Assembly (NCBI GenBank): GCA_903813345.2
Contig: CAIIXF020000002.1
Coordinates: 33,868,109 to 33,932,108, forward strand
DNA length: 64,000 nucleotides
Source of the DNA: Owenia fusiformis
Lineage: Eukaryota; Annelida; Polychaeta; Sabellida; Oweniidae
Reading direction: 5' to 3'
In this document: positions 23,901 through 35,400 of the stretch, piece after piece
Layout of the letters: the number at the start of each line of letters is the position of its first letter
How positions within the stretch are numbered: position 1 is the stretch's first letter
Position numbers and translations under genes: made by a program
Notes under the pieces: model-generated
Database searches by the model: none
Seen by the model: only the letters and a program-made list of their open reading frames with translations
What the model was told of the DNA's origin: nothing

Positions 23901-25736
23901 ATGATAAGAATAAAAGCCATAAAAGGGATGCATCCTAATTTTACATGAGACTGTAGAAAACATAACATAACAATCTCCACCTTATTAATTGCTTGCCCTC
24001 AAGCAATGACTGTTTAAAATCTTTATATACTGATGTATATTTTATATCAACTCCAGTACATACATATGTGAACCAAGTATTCTATTTGCCATTTGTGTTG
24101 TATAAAGTTGTCACACAATTTATTTTAACAAATCAGGGAATGTAATTATATTATTTTGAACAACAAATAAAACTACATGATTTTTTTAATTTAAGAAAAA
24201 ATCAACCCAAATCATAATTTCTACTTCTTTTGCATAGACACAACATTTTGTGTTGATGGAAAAGAAGTATTCTCGGTTTTTATTGAAATGATTTATTAGT
24301 TATATTATATAACAGTCAACATTGTGTCTCCCGTCTATGGACTTTAAAGGCGGTACAAATTTAACATGCAAAACTATTTTCAATTAAATAATTTGCCTGT
24401 GACCTTTTATTTTGTTGCAATATGGGGCTCCCAAGGGTAATGTGACTATATTTGTATATCGTGCTGTATAGCTAGCTAGCTAATTTTAATGTGACCAATT
24501 TTGACTTATGATACTCAGGAACAAACGAGTATTGACTTCTAACACAAATTATATCTTCATCATCGTAAACAAAATCATATCGCCGTACAATGCTTCCGCG
24601 TATCATACATATTGATGTAGTAAGGAATAACTAAATTGTTAAATGACAAGTGAAAACAGTAAATTTCTTATATAACTGATCTAATAGTATATTAGGCGCA
24701 AGGTCTTAAAAACTAATGGTATACTCATATGTCTGACCTTAGACCTTAGGCCTTAGGTTTCTTGGTTTACATGACCTTAGGCCTAAGGTATCACTAATGA
24801 ATGGTTCCTTATACACCCGACCTTAGGCATAAGGTGTCTTTGATATATCAAATATTGTTAGCTGACCTTAGGCCTAAGGTCTCATTAATGGTTTCCTAAT
24901 ACACTCGACCTTAGGCCTAAGGTCTCGTCTATATTCCGTTTCGTGATTTACATGACCTTAGGCCTAAGGTCTCATCAATGAATGGTTTCCTTATACACCC
25001 GACCTTAGGCCTAAGGTCTCGTCGATATACGTGTATATACCGTTTACATGACCTTAGGCCTAAGGTCTCAATAATGAATGGTTTAGTCATATTTCCTGAC
25101 CTTAGGCCTAAGGTCTTATCATTGATAACTCCAATACACTGACCTTAGGCCTAAGGTATAAATAACATATTACAGACCTTAGGGGGGTTAGTTGAGAATG
25201 TAACTAAAAAGTTGAGAACGTGATATAGGTAATCACCCACTGAAATATGTTTTGATGGAAAATTTTAATAGATTTTGCCATATTAAATTCTCATTGGAAT
25301 TTTGTAGTCTAGCTTTGAAAATTAAATCAATCGAAGAAAAAAAATTATTGAAACACAAATTTATTTGAGACAGAGGCATTCCGTTTGCAACATTAGCTGT
25401 TTTGTGGATAAACGTTTTTTTGTTGCAAATTATAGCGAAATGCTCATTTATAATGTATTACATGCATTGTATTGGGCAACTTAAGCGTACAGGTTGACTT
25501 TTCGATTTTTATATTTGCATTGCTTAAAGTCTCCAATAATCAAAGCCTCTGACCTGATTATTGTGAACTATGGATATCGCCAATCCTGGAATTCCTCGAC
25601 ATTTCATCACATTTTGCACAAATTCGTCAATGCTTTGTTTCTTTGTGTCCGTTAATCCATAGATCGGGGCCAGCTGCGCTAATCCGAGAATTAGAATAAA
25701 CGGACTCAATATCAAAACAGAATAGCGACTCATCAT
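17980..25736 (-). CDS. Secreted serine beta-lactamase-like hydrolase, copy 2
   Basis: Exons 25554-25736, 22900-23048, 22575-22754, 22068-22337, 20846-20978, 19040-19163 and 17980-18710, with the same phases and lengths as copy 1 except the first and last exons. Two adjacent ATGs (25736 and 25733) start it; the second aligns with copy 1 and gives 588 aa. SVTK, YNN and HPG motifs are all kept and no stop or frameshift was seen. This is the closest relative of copy 1: exons and introns 2-6 align nearly throughout. The tail ends LLQIIVISNRT, so the hydrophobic C-terminus differs from copy 1. Intron 1 (2.5 kb) holds a 1.7-kb insertion with a palindrome array. The conserved upstream block is displaced by 1.5 kb of inserted DNA, so expression may differ from copy 1. 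Confidence 0.87.
19613..20600 (+). repeat. Interspersed repeat, family A, in copy 2 intron 5
   Basis: Orthologous to 11143-12075, with about 50 bp extra near 20120-20160. Includes the (CGTC)n stretch and the repeated GGCCATTTTG blocks. It was inserted before the copy 1/copy 2 duplication. Confidence 0.7.
21283..21990. mobile_element. Foldback element in copy 2 intron 4
   Basis: Arms about 21283-21445 and 21765-21990, inverted to each other, equivalent to 12770-13475 in copy 1. Confidence 0.6.
23519..25225. other. 1.7-kb insertion in copy 2 intron 1
   Basis: Copy 1 intron 1 runs directly from GAGTATATATACAA... into GGTAACCCACTGAAATAT. In copy 2 the same flanks (ending about 23518 and resuming about 25226) are separated by 1.7 kb of unrelated DNA that includes the palindrome array. 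No transposase or clear terminal repeats were seen. Confidence 0.65.
24735..25200. repeat. Palindromic satellite array (GACCTTAGGCCTAAGGTC core)
   Basis: Nine copies of the 16-bp palindrome ACCTTAGGCCTAAGGT (eight perfect, one with a single change) start at 24773, 24820, 24864, 24908, 24955, 25002, 25051, 25099 and 25142, so spacing is 43-49 bp. Degenerate copies flank both ends. Two spacer types alternate (one with ATGAATGGTTTCC, the other CGTCGATATA...TTTACAT), so the true unit is a dimer of about 93 bp. Confidence 0.92.
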
Positions 25737-25788
25737 GAGCACTTTTGGTATTACTGATGACGATAATTCTTTTGGTGATACATGTATC

Positions 25789-27290
25789 TCATAGCCGTAG
25801 GGACCGGGGGTTCGATGGGTTCGAACGAACACCCGGTCGGGATTTCTCCCAAAAAAATATTTGTGGAAAAATTCATTGCAATAACCAGAAACATATTCAA
25901 TTTATATGACCAGTAGGAAAAAATAGTAAAGGAAGAGGTTTGAGTATTGGCAAATATCCCTATGGTCAAAATGAATCATTCTTAGGTGTAACATGAAGAA
26001 TACTTAGAATGTCATATAATACTTTGGAAAATATTAAAGTGCTCGGGCACACATAAGCTGAGATAGGGATCATTTCGTTCAATAAGGTTGTACTGACTTA
26101 CATGGGGCTATGCACCATTGACTTAACATGAGGATATCAGCAGATCCCAACAGAGGTCATTGGTTTCCATTGATTATCACAGAAATACCAAAAATACAGT
26201 ATGACCTGAATCGATTTCAAACTTTATAATTAAACAATATGACACAAATGGTTCATTTCATCAAATGTGCAAATATGAAGTTTGATCCTACGGTGAGTGT
26301 ATTTGCCAGATAGACGAGAGGATTAGCCTACCACAAGTTTCAAATCGTGTGTCTAAAAAGGATTTGACAGCATTCTTTAATAAGATAATAAAACGTTCAT
26401 GATTCTCGTCATTAATGATAAAATCAGCGGAACGGTGATAGAAAATGGAATGTTTTCAAAGTTTTTTTTTCAATTCAAAGATAGCACAACAAATAAGTTT
26501 TTCAGCTTTGTTGCAAGGCATTGACATTTAAGAGAGATGTTTAATGTTAGAGCCTACAGAGCACAGTGGATATTTTGTTATTTCAATTTTTTTTAAATTT
26601 CAGCCTATGTTTCATTCCATTAGTACAATACTATTTGTCATCTGTCACTTCTATCGTCAGTACCAATTGAGAGTATTCGTGCAGCCATTACGACTTTTAT
26701 TGTGCGTCATGATTAAATAAGTATTACATTCTTCAAAAATATTTGCTTTTGAATATCCTAGTATTCAGAAACTAACTGTAAGTTCATGAGGTCATTATGA
26801 ACTCCTCTATTACAAAATGAAATGGCAGATAAAATTCTTTTGATTTGGATTCTTTTCAAAAGTCATCTAAAAGTGTGGGAATAGCATGCCGGAATTTGAC
26901 ATATCTTTGAATGATGAATTGGGAATGACGATTTTTCAATGGTAGCTCTTAAAAAATATGTTCCTTAGAGATATGTTGTAATTTGCCCTTTACAAAAGTT
27001 GTCTCAATGTATGCTAACCCTTGATTTGGATTTCATTGAAGAATTAAACAATTGTTATATAAAATGTATGATTTTGCTACCAGATTTCAATATCTTTCAG
27101 TAAAAGATTCACCAAAAACTATTTCAATATAGAAAATCAAATTGTTGCCAAACTTTTGGAGGGGTGTAAATTGTATGTATGATAAATACAAAAAATACTT
27201 TTATGTGAGGTACACCGATGAAGGGGGAGTTTTGTGGATACATAAAAAATCGAACCCCTGGTCACCAATTGCTGGCTACGCCACTGTTAA
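25789..27290. mobile_element. hAT-like insertion upstream of copy 2
   Basis: Comparison with copy 1 shows about 1.5 kb inserted between GATACATGTATCT and CTTTATATACAGAG. The right end is TGGCTACGCCACTG, complement of the common hAT terminus CAGTGGCGTAGCCA. The left end, CATAGCCGTAGGGACC and GGGGGTTCGAT, is a matching but shortened inverted terminus. No transposase ORF. Target duplication not clear. Confidence 0.65.
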
Positions 27291-27440
27291 TCTTTATATA
27301 CAGAGTAATCTTTGAACTACTTATCTTTTGCCGAGTCTTTAATCCATGTGCCTAATAATGTCAAGTGAAGGGCGATAAATAAGTATAACCAGTGCAACCA
27401 TTGCAAAATGATAAGACTTGGCCCGTTAATTTACATAGTT
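27290..27440 (-). promoter_or_regulatory. Conserved 5' block of copy 2, displaced
   Basis: Same block as 15595-15745 (GCAAAATGATAAGACTTGGC on the plus strand) but about 1.55 kb from the copy 2 ATG because of the 25789-27290 insertion. Confidence 0.4.
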
Positions 27441-29454
27441 ATCTGTGGGTGAAGAACGTCACCTTTTAATAGTTTTCATATTTAGTGAAAAATCATGAAC
27501 GCATACAAAATTAAATCAAAATGGGAGACACGTAAGGCTATCACTTTTAATTCTGAAAAAATTCTGTCGAGAAAAATCTGTAACTATAGAAGTATGAAAA
27601 TGTACCAAGATTAACGCATATCGTTTAGCAAATTGAACGCTAGTTTTTGGTGTTGCTCACCCTTAAGTATTAAAGGCTCGATCCAGGAATAATACTCAAG
27701 GGTATACAGGTTTGAGGTCGTGGTGTAAAGACCTTTGTCTGTTTATGAACGCAATATTATAGTATAAATCATCACAAATTATAAAATGGAGATTTTTCTT
27801 TTGACAATTTAATTTCTTATTTTATTAGGTAATATTTAGGATCTTCTTTTTGTGTGTAATAGGGAAAATTGACAACTTTTACCCATTACGTATTAGAAGT
27901 ATAGCACATAGCATGGCTTATGAAATGTCCTACAAATGCAACTAACCAGTTTGGATAAATACAAGGATTTATATTATGATTCCTGATTTACATGCATCCT
28001 TTGGATAATTTACTTTCTCAATGTTGACACAATCATTATAAACGTATTTTATCTCAAAGACAATTTTAACGAACTGGAATTGACAAAACTCCCCTTATTC
28101 CTAAACATGGACTAATCCAGTTGACTCGCCTAGAGCCATCATATTGTTTTTGTACTGGAAACATTTCGTAGCCCTTAAAAATCGATTTCTGATTCGCCTT
28201 TTTGACCAATTTTCTGCTACATGAAATCAACAACTTGTGATCGAATTGCTTGCTGGATAAAACGGAGTAATCTTATTTGCACCAACGGTTTGATTTATCG
28301 AAAGAATATATTGGTAAAGATTAAAAGGTGGATTGGATTAAGTGGGTTATATTAATCGAAAAGGTGGATTAGATTCGGATTTTGCAAAATATGGTATTTC
28401 CATGGTTTAAAGATCAAATTAAATATTATGTTGAACAGATGGTGCATAAAAGTAAACTCATTTGTGTGTAAATCTGCTATATGACAACACTATGCTGGAT
28501 GGAAGGTTATATTTCAATACAAATGGATACTGCAACCTAACTCCCTCCCTTCAATATAGATTTAAAGAGACTCTATTGAGACTTCTCTGTGGCATTTTTT
28601 CTTTATTCCTTTTTGTTTTGAATTTTTAACACCATAACATTAACTAACTACTCAGTATGCAACTTTTCACCACATAGAATTTTAAAATATTAAGTTTGAA
28701 AATTCCATTTTTATAATGGAGCTCAATGGGAAAAACTACATAATTTGAATTATTTTCAAACTTAGCGGCGCGATTTTGATAAAATTGACAGATATAATAA
28801 ATATTGGTAAGACGAAATGTTTGATGAAAAATGAAGAAAATTCACCGTCCTGGTTACGCAAACTATAGAAAAATCTGAAATAATCATAAAAACCTGTAAA
28901 AATAGATTGAAGGGGGTGATATTCATTTTTAATGTGCCTTTCACTGCTACAGGGTAACCATACTTTTGGTACTGATTTGATTTTTAAATGAAAATCATTT
29001 CTATAGTGTATAGTCAGTTTAAATAATACAATTGCTATATTTCTTTACTGAACAGTGCAATCATTTATTTATTTATCAACAGTAATGCAAACTACATATT
29101 ATACAGTTAGTAAAATATTAAAATAATTCTATTTAAATCAAAGCATTGAGATGATACTTAAATAATTACATATTATATTGATAGGTATATTATATTATAG
29201 GATTTAAGCCAATGACTCAATGCATTGTAGATGATTAAATTTAACATATGTCCTGATTCTAGACTATGAACGAAGGTGGTAGTCCGAATTCAAAGCCTAG
29301 ACTAGAAGACAAGTGAATTGAAGCATCCACTATTCATTGAATCATGTGCTTTAATTCAATTTCACACATTTCAAAATATTTTTTACAATTTCACTTAACA
29401 GAATGATATTTTTTCAAAGATATGTTGTACTTTTAGAATCATTTGCTTCAAAGA

Positions 29455-29935
29455 ATTGAACTATGGCGGCCTTTACTCGTTATTTTACGATTTTTGCTGT
29501 AACTCGAAAAGTAGTCGAGCGATTTTGTTCATATTTGGTATATGAATACTATAAGCATGGCACACTGTCTAATGACTCTTCTGGTAGAAGGCGGCCATTT
29601 TAACGTATTTTACTATAACACGAAAAGTAGTGGAGCGATTTTGTTCATATTTGGTATGTGAATACTATAAGCATGGCACACTGTCTAATGACACTTTTGG
29701 TAGAAGGCAGCCATTTTGAAAAATGGCCGTCATTTTAACGTATTTTACTATAACTCGAGAAGTAGTAGAGCGATTTTGTTCATATTTGATGCGTGAATAC
29801 TATAAGCGTGGCACACTGTCTAATGACACTTTTGGTAGAAGGTGGCCATTTTGAAAAATGGCTGCCATTTTTGCTGTATACTTTGTAAAAAAAATGCCAG
29901 CCATGGCTGTTCGATGGGATTTGCTACACTTTGGT
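29455..29935 (+). repeat. Tandem blocks of a GGCGGCCATTTT-type repeat
   Basis: Three to four imperfect units of about 115-135 bp, each with TAACTCGAAAAGTAG, GAGCGATTTTGTTCATA and GGCACACTGTCTAATGAC. Related blocks occur near 41790-41950. Confidence 0.75.
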
Positions 29936-29949
29936 GTTGCTGTTGTCTA

Positions 29950-30442
29950 CAGGCCTGTCAACTTGGGAACACCTAACATGAGTGACTTGGAAATGTTGAA
30001 CACCTCCCCTCAAAATGTGGACACCTTGGTCCAAATCTGGACACCTTGATCCAAATTTTGAACACCTTGGTTTAAATTTTATTACATCTTGCCAAATTTT
30101 GAACACCTCAAATTTTTCGCGCTCGCTAAGCTCGCAAACATCCGACAACGGGTGGGGGGGGGGGGGGTAGGTACGAAAAATTCCGAACGGAATGCTTGAC
30201 ATATACGTAATTCGCGTGAAAAGTCCGAACGAACTGCGTACATTTTTTCCGGCGTTCGTATTTTTTCTGTGTAGACGATCTTTTTTAGAAATTTTTCTAC
30301 AGAAAGATTTTTGCTTGACAATTACCAGGTAAAATGCGTATTTGCGTGACATTTTCTGTCACGCAAAAATAACTGGCGTGACTTCAAATTCTTCAGCAAA
30401 TGCGTGACAAATACGCAAATTGCGGGACAGTTGACAGGCCTG
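29950..30442. mobile_element. 493-bp MITE with 6-bp flanking repeat
   Basis: Terminal inverted repeats CAGGCCTGTCAACT / AGTTGACAGGCCTG. TGTCTA is repeated directly outside each end (29944-29949, 30443-30448). Contains a G-run near 30155. Non-coding; probably hAT-like, with a target duplication visible over six bases. Confidence 0.75.
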
Positions 30443-30448
30443 TGTCTA

Positions 30449-31440
30449 GTTGAAGGATGGATGGACGGACAAATGGAGGGGTCTCTATAGCTTATCCCCT
30501 AATCTTCGTTGGATTGAACAATTGTGAATATGATTTGTTGGACAAATAAAACTGATTGAATGTCTGCAAAAAATAATGAAGTGGTAATTTATTTAAAATC
30601 ATTAAAATCTCAAACATGCTTGCTTTGGTCTAGTCACTTAATTCCTAAATGTCCCGTAATTAGTATCTATATACCTTATTAGATGCAGTGAAGGAGTTAA
30701 ATCATTGGGATATGAATAAATCATGCAAAACATATTTTGTACATATTTCTCATCATTTAGGGGTTACCCAGTAGCTTACAAGCTGACCTTTGCAAAATAT
30801 ATTTCACTTACTATCCTCATTCGCTATCACGCTATCTAGTTTCTTTCCAAATTGGCCTGAATTGCCTGGTTTATTGGTTTTAGCGAACCGTCCATTTCGT
30901 CGAACCATCATTTTGCTAAGGTTGTTTGTGATGAATATACAATATTCAGTTACATATAACTCTACAGCAACTTTATATGCAAGGGAAGGTAATTGTGTGA
31001 GAGCACATAAAGTACACGAAGTATTGACCCACTTGTCTCAGTGAATCTTATAAACAGTGCATAAAGTTTTTTCTATGCAATGATTGGCTCACAGTTACTT
31101 ATAGTGTAAGTTATTTTATTTCTATACAGTGTGGAATAGAGTGTATAAACTTTTACAGTTTCAAGCAGGTTTTAGTGTTTTCTGACCAATGATATATTCA
31201 GACTTATTCATTTCACAATTATGTAATACTGACCTACATATCTGTATAGCATATCTTTAATCGCCCACGCCTGCTATTTTATTCACCACCTTGATGGTGA
31301 GTCTATATACACAATTGAATTGATCTACATTAGTATTATATGTAAATATAATGTATGTATATCTATCTGTTTTGTCCAACATTGAAATCAATTATAAAGT
31401 AAAAGATCAAAAGCATGTGATCACATCAGAATTGTTACTC
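30449..31440. other. No gene seen
   Basis: AT-rich spacer sequence. From 31260 on it resumes similarity to 16690 (CTATTTTATTCACC). Confidence 0.4.
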
Positions 31441-32451
31441 CTGAGATATCTTCATTCATGTATCTTCATTTTAGAGAATGATATTAGGCAATAGAGCAAT
31501 AACATTGCAACTCAACATTCAAAAGAGTAACATAAAATATATAATAATCAGGCCTGTAGCCAGGGGGGGGGGGGGCAAGGGAACTCCCCCCACCAAAGAT
31601 CTTTCAAAATCATGTAGTTTTTCACCATTCTGAACATTTATTAAGTAATAATAGCCATTCTTGGGCCAATGTTGGAAAAAGTGAACCCCCTGGAATCAAA
31701 AAAAGTTAAACCCCCTTGAAAAACTCCTGGCTATGGTCCTGTATGTTCTTGTAAAGAAAACTTTCTTTAAGCACCTTTAACCTGCTATTCACTGCCCAGC
31801 TGAAACATATGTAAGGCATAATAAAGATAGATCAGTAGATAAAAGCTGTCTTTCAAATTGATGTGTGGAAGTTACCAAAACATTTCTGCTATATTTTGTT
31901 ATTGGATTGAAAACTTTGATGTGGATCTTCAAAGCAATCTGCCTTATGATTTATGGATTGCCTAAACTTTACCGATGAAAGAATAAGATTGTGTACCAGA
32001 CATTGAGTGAGATCAAAACATAAAAAATATTAAAGAAATTCCATATTTATAAGATGCCCGATCCAATCCACCTTTTACATGAATCCAATCCACTCGATCC
32101 AATCCACCTTTTAATCTTTACCAATATATTTGAGAAAATACCTCAATTCAAAATTATGGAATGGTCGGTTCATCATCCAGTAAGTTGAATAGTTGAACTC
32201 ATAATTACTAGTACATTTTCAAAAACGCCTGAGTTCAGCTTTAATGTCTCGTTTAACAACCCCTATTCTTACCACTAAAAATGGATTCTGGCACGGCTGT
32301 TCCATATAAATGTACTTAGATGTGCTTAGATTCGACCATCTTGGGCTAGTCTGGGGAAATGAGGATTTCAGCAAAGGTACATTGACTTAACATGGCACTT
32401 GTGTTTATAAATGTATTAATGTTATATAAAGTATTGATTGATAGCGTTATG
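31440..32451. repeat. 3' flank of copy 3, duplicated from/with 16980-17979
   Basis: About 1 kb aligning throughout with the 3' flank of copy 2, including the hAT-like MITE (31549-31741 versus 17077-17279). It marks the extent of the segmental duplication. Confidence 0.75.
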
Positions 32452-35400
32452 CTATGTCCCGTTCGATATCACTATTATCTGTAGGAGTGACGTCATCGTA
32501 AGTAATGCAATACTGTTCTTTCTGGCAAACTTAGTTGCCGAGCCACTTGGGTCAGGTGTAGTGCAAGCAGGACCCTGTGTCTGTACGATATCAACCGGGA
32601 CATCCGTAAGTTTTAAGTCCCGGATAAACGCTTGTGGATGCGAATCATCAATCTTCAAATAAACAATATCAATATTTCCAGTTGCCTTGTTCGGTGCAAA
32701 TTTAGCGGGGAAATAATCATTTCGGTATTGATAAATACCTTCATATGACATCAAAAACACATCTTGCCTTGCATCATAAGAACAATGACCTTCAAAGAAA
32801 GGTCCATATCTCATATAAAGTTTATTAATGGTAGCATTCAATGTAAACGTCACATTTCCGAATGCAAGATGTCCATAGGTGCCTTCATAGTCAACCAAAG
32901 GTCTCGGGGCCCTGTCGTTGTATACAGGCAGTACGGGATTTACCGAAGGCGGGCCAGGAGCCCAAGGTTCAGGAAATGTACAAGCTGTCGTTTTGTTAAG
33001 CCAGGGGTTAAGGCCAAGCAGCATATCCGATATGTACATTCTTATCATCCTTATTGCTGCACGAGCATTATAAGTATCTGGGCCATTCAAGATTTGGAAT
33101 ACACCAGCCTGTTCTCTTTGAAAGAATCTAAAGTCTGATTGAAAACTGTGTAGTTCCCCAGCGTGTCCTAGCATCTTAAAAGCTGAAGTAAACATGACCA
33201 TTGAAAGTATATAAAGACATGTTCACATTACTACGTTCTTGTTCATTTGACCATTGTTATCATTCCAAGGTTTGTATTTTTTTTATTCAACTTAGGCTAT
33301 TTAGCAAACATGAAAATTCATAAAAACAATGTTTCAGTGACCAGTAAAAATCATCAATTTCGTTAATTATTTAAGGAAATAACCGTCTTCTGTGACCCAA
33401 TCAAATATCTATCAAGAGAAATTAGATAAAATTTACTTCCTGCGAAAGCTATGAGGATTTTGATATACTAGCTTTCCCACTGCGCACTGGACAGCTGAAT
33501 AATCATGATAATAGTGACCTTTAAAACACGAGTTAATGTGATCAGTGGCTTACTTTTGGTCTCTAAAACTGTGTCCTACATCAGTATCATCAATCTGTGA
33601 GCTGAAGTACTTCTTTTTCGATCAAGACTTGCAAGTATCGGAGCGCTGAAGTATTTCCTTTCGGATCAAGACTTGTAATTGTAAGTCAAGTGAATGTTTT
33701 TTCGACCCAATTCCAATATGGCGGTTTTAGTTTATGTTTTAAAGGTCACTATTATTCAGCTGCCAATTGCTCCATGGAAGAGCCATAAGTTTCAAAATCT
33801 AACTTGGCTCTCGAGGTAAGATAAATAAAATATATTATACGATATATTGAGAAATATATGAATATACATGTAGTTGGTCATTACTTAGTATGGCCCAATT
33901 CAATTACCTCTATAAAAAGATGTGCCCAATCCTAAATTATAGGAACTTTGAACTGAATCAATGGGATATGTAGGCTTTTTCAAATCATCCTCCATTGATG
34001 GTTGCGACGCTTGACCAAGATACATCTCCTGTTAACCAAAACAAAACAAAACCAAAACAATATCTTAAGAAAAAGCATATCTAAAAGGATGTTGTATGAC
34101 CCTGAATTCCAGTAATTCCCTTCCGTTTTAAATGGGCAGGAAAGTGTTTCCAACATCTAGTTTTTTCAGATATGGTCTATACAGTATGTCCATATCGAAG
34201 TATAACGATGCAATTTTTCTACCCTTTGCATTCGTTTGACTTCGCTTTTTAAACGAAAGCTACGTCTCCTGTGCGTAGGGGACAAATTCCAGAACCTAAA
34301 TGATATTGAATATTTGCATATTTTGGGAGTAATGCGGTTCGAGGTCAGACGTAAGTGAGACGGATTCGATCAAACTGTTTTCTAAAGCGTCATCAAATAA
34401 CCGATGAGTTTGTTATCAAATATAAGGATATTGGAATAAAAATGGATTTTAATTTAGAAGAATCGTGTACAGCCAAAAAGCAACGGGCGTTTATGACGTG
34501 ATGAACGACATGGCATTCTGCGGTGATGTCTTACAATGGTAAAAACATTGAAAATCTAGCCATAATAATTATACTAGACAATTTGATTGCATTCGGTCAT
34601 AAAAAAGTCAAAACGTTGCATGTAACTTACATTTAGAATTCTGGGATTGATTAATTCCTCTCTATCCTTGGTTTTCCCATGGTTGATATGAAACAGAAGC
34701 CACAAAGCCATGTCGTCTGCTGTAGATAAAATGGACCCCGCAGGACCTGCCGCTACAACTTCTCTGTAAGCAAATTGTCTTGGAACTGACTGCAACATTG
34801 AGGTATTGCAAAAACCTTTGATTATTATGTCATACCGGTATCCTTTCAATGGACAATGTACTTTTTCGAGGAATTAAAGTCACTGTTTATAGTTACTGCG
34901 ATATTTGCCGGTGGTGACGTTAATTGCAATTGGATATAATAAGCAGATAGTATGTAATTGATAATATCTTGAATAAAGGCCGCATTAATACGTGTTTACA
35001 ATCATGCCTTGTCAAAGTGCATGTAGTTCAAATGTTCAATAACATTTCTAATTTGCCATTAATGATTATAATATAATTGAGAAAAGGGGAATGAAAAAAA
35101 CTAATATGCATAAATACTTTATCATATCCATGCCAACGTAGGTCAAGTGTCCATCAACAAGGACGTAAGCCTTTGCCACGTCTTCCCATGTTTCGTCTAG
35201 TGTAACAAATCTGGTGGAATTCATCCCTATTGGATGTAAAATATGCGTTTTTAGAAGATTTTCCCAAGATATACTTCCTGTGTCGTCTGCAAGTATTTCC
35301 GCCACGTGACCAGCCAACATATACATGTGATTGTTGTATATCCAACCATCTCTCACGGCAAACTCGGGCTCAAGGAAACGAAGACGCCTAACATCATGAA

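Larger units (their letters stand above)
28557..31259. other. 2.7-kb insertion-rich spacer between copies 2 and 3
   Basis: Absent from the equivalent site upstream of copy 1, where CCCTCCCTTCAAAATA joins GCCCACG directly. Holds AT-rich DNA, tandem blocks at 29455-29930 and the element 29950-30442. No gene seen. Confidence 0.55.

Noticed and set aside
24735-25200. CRISPR array (short palindromic repeats with regular spacers)
   Set aside because: The spacers belong to two alternating families rather than being unique, the repeat is only 16-18 bp and a full palindrome, no cas genes are near, and the locus is an intron of a spliced animal gene.
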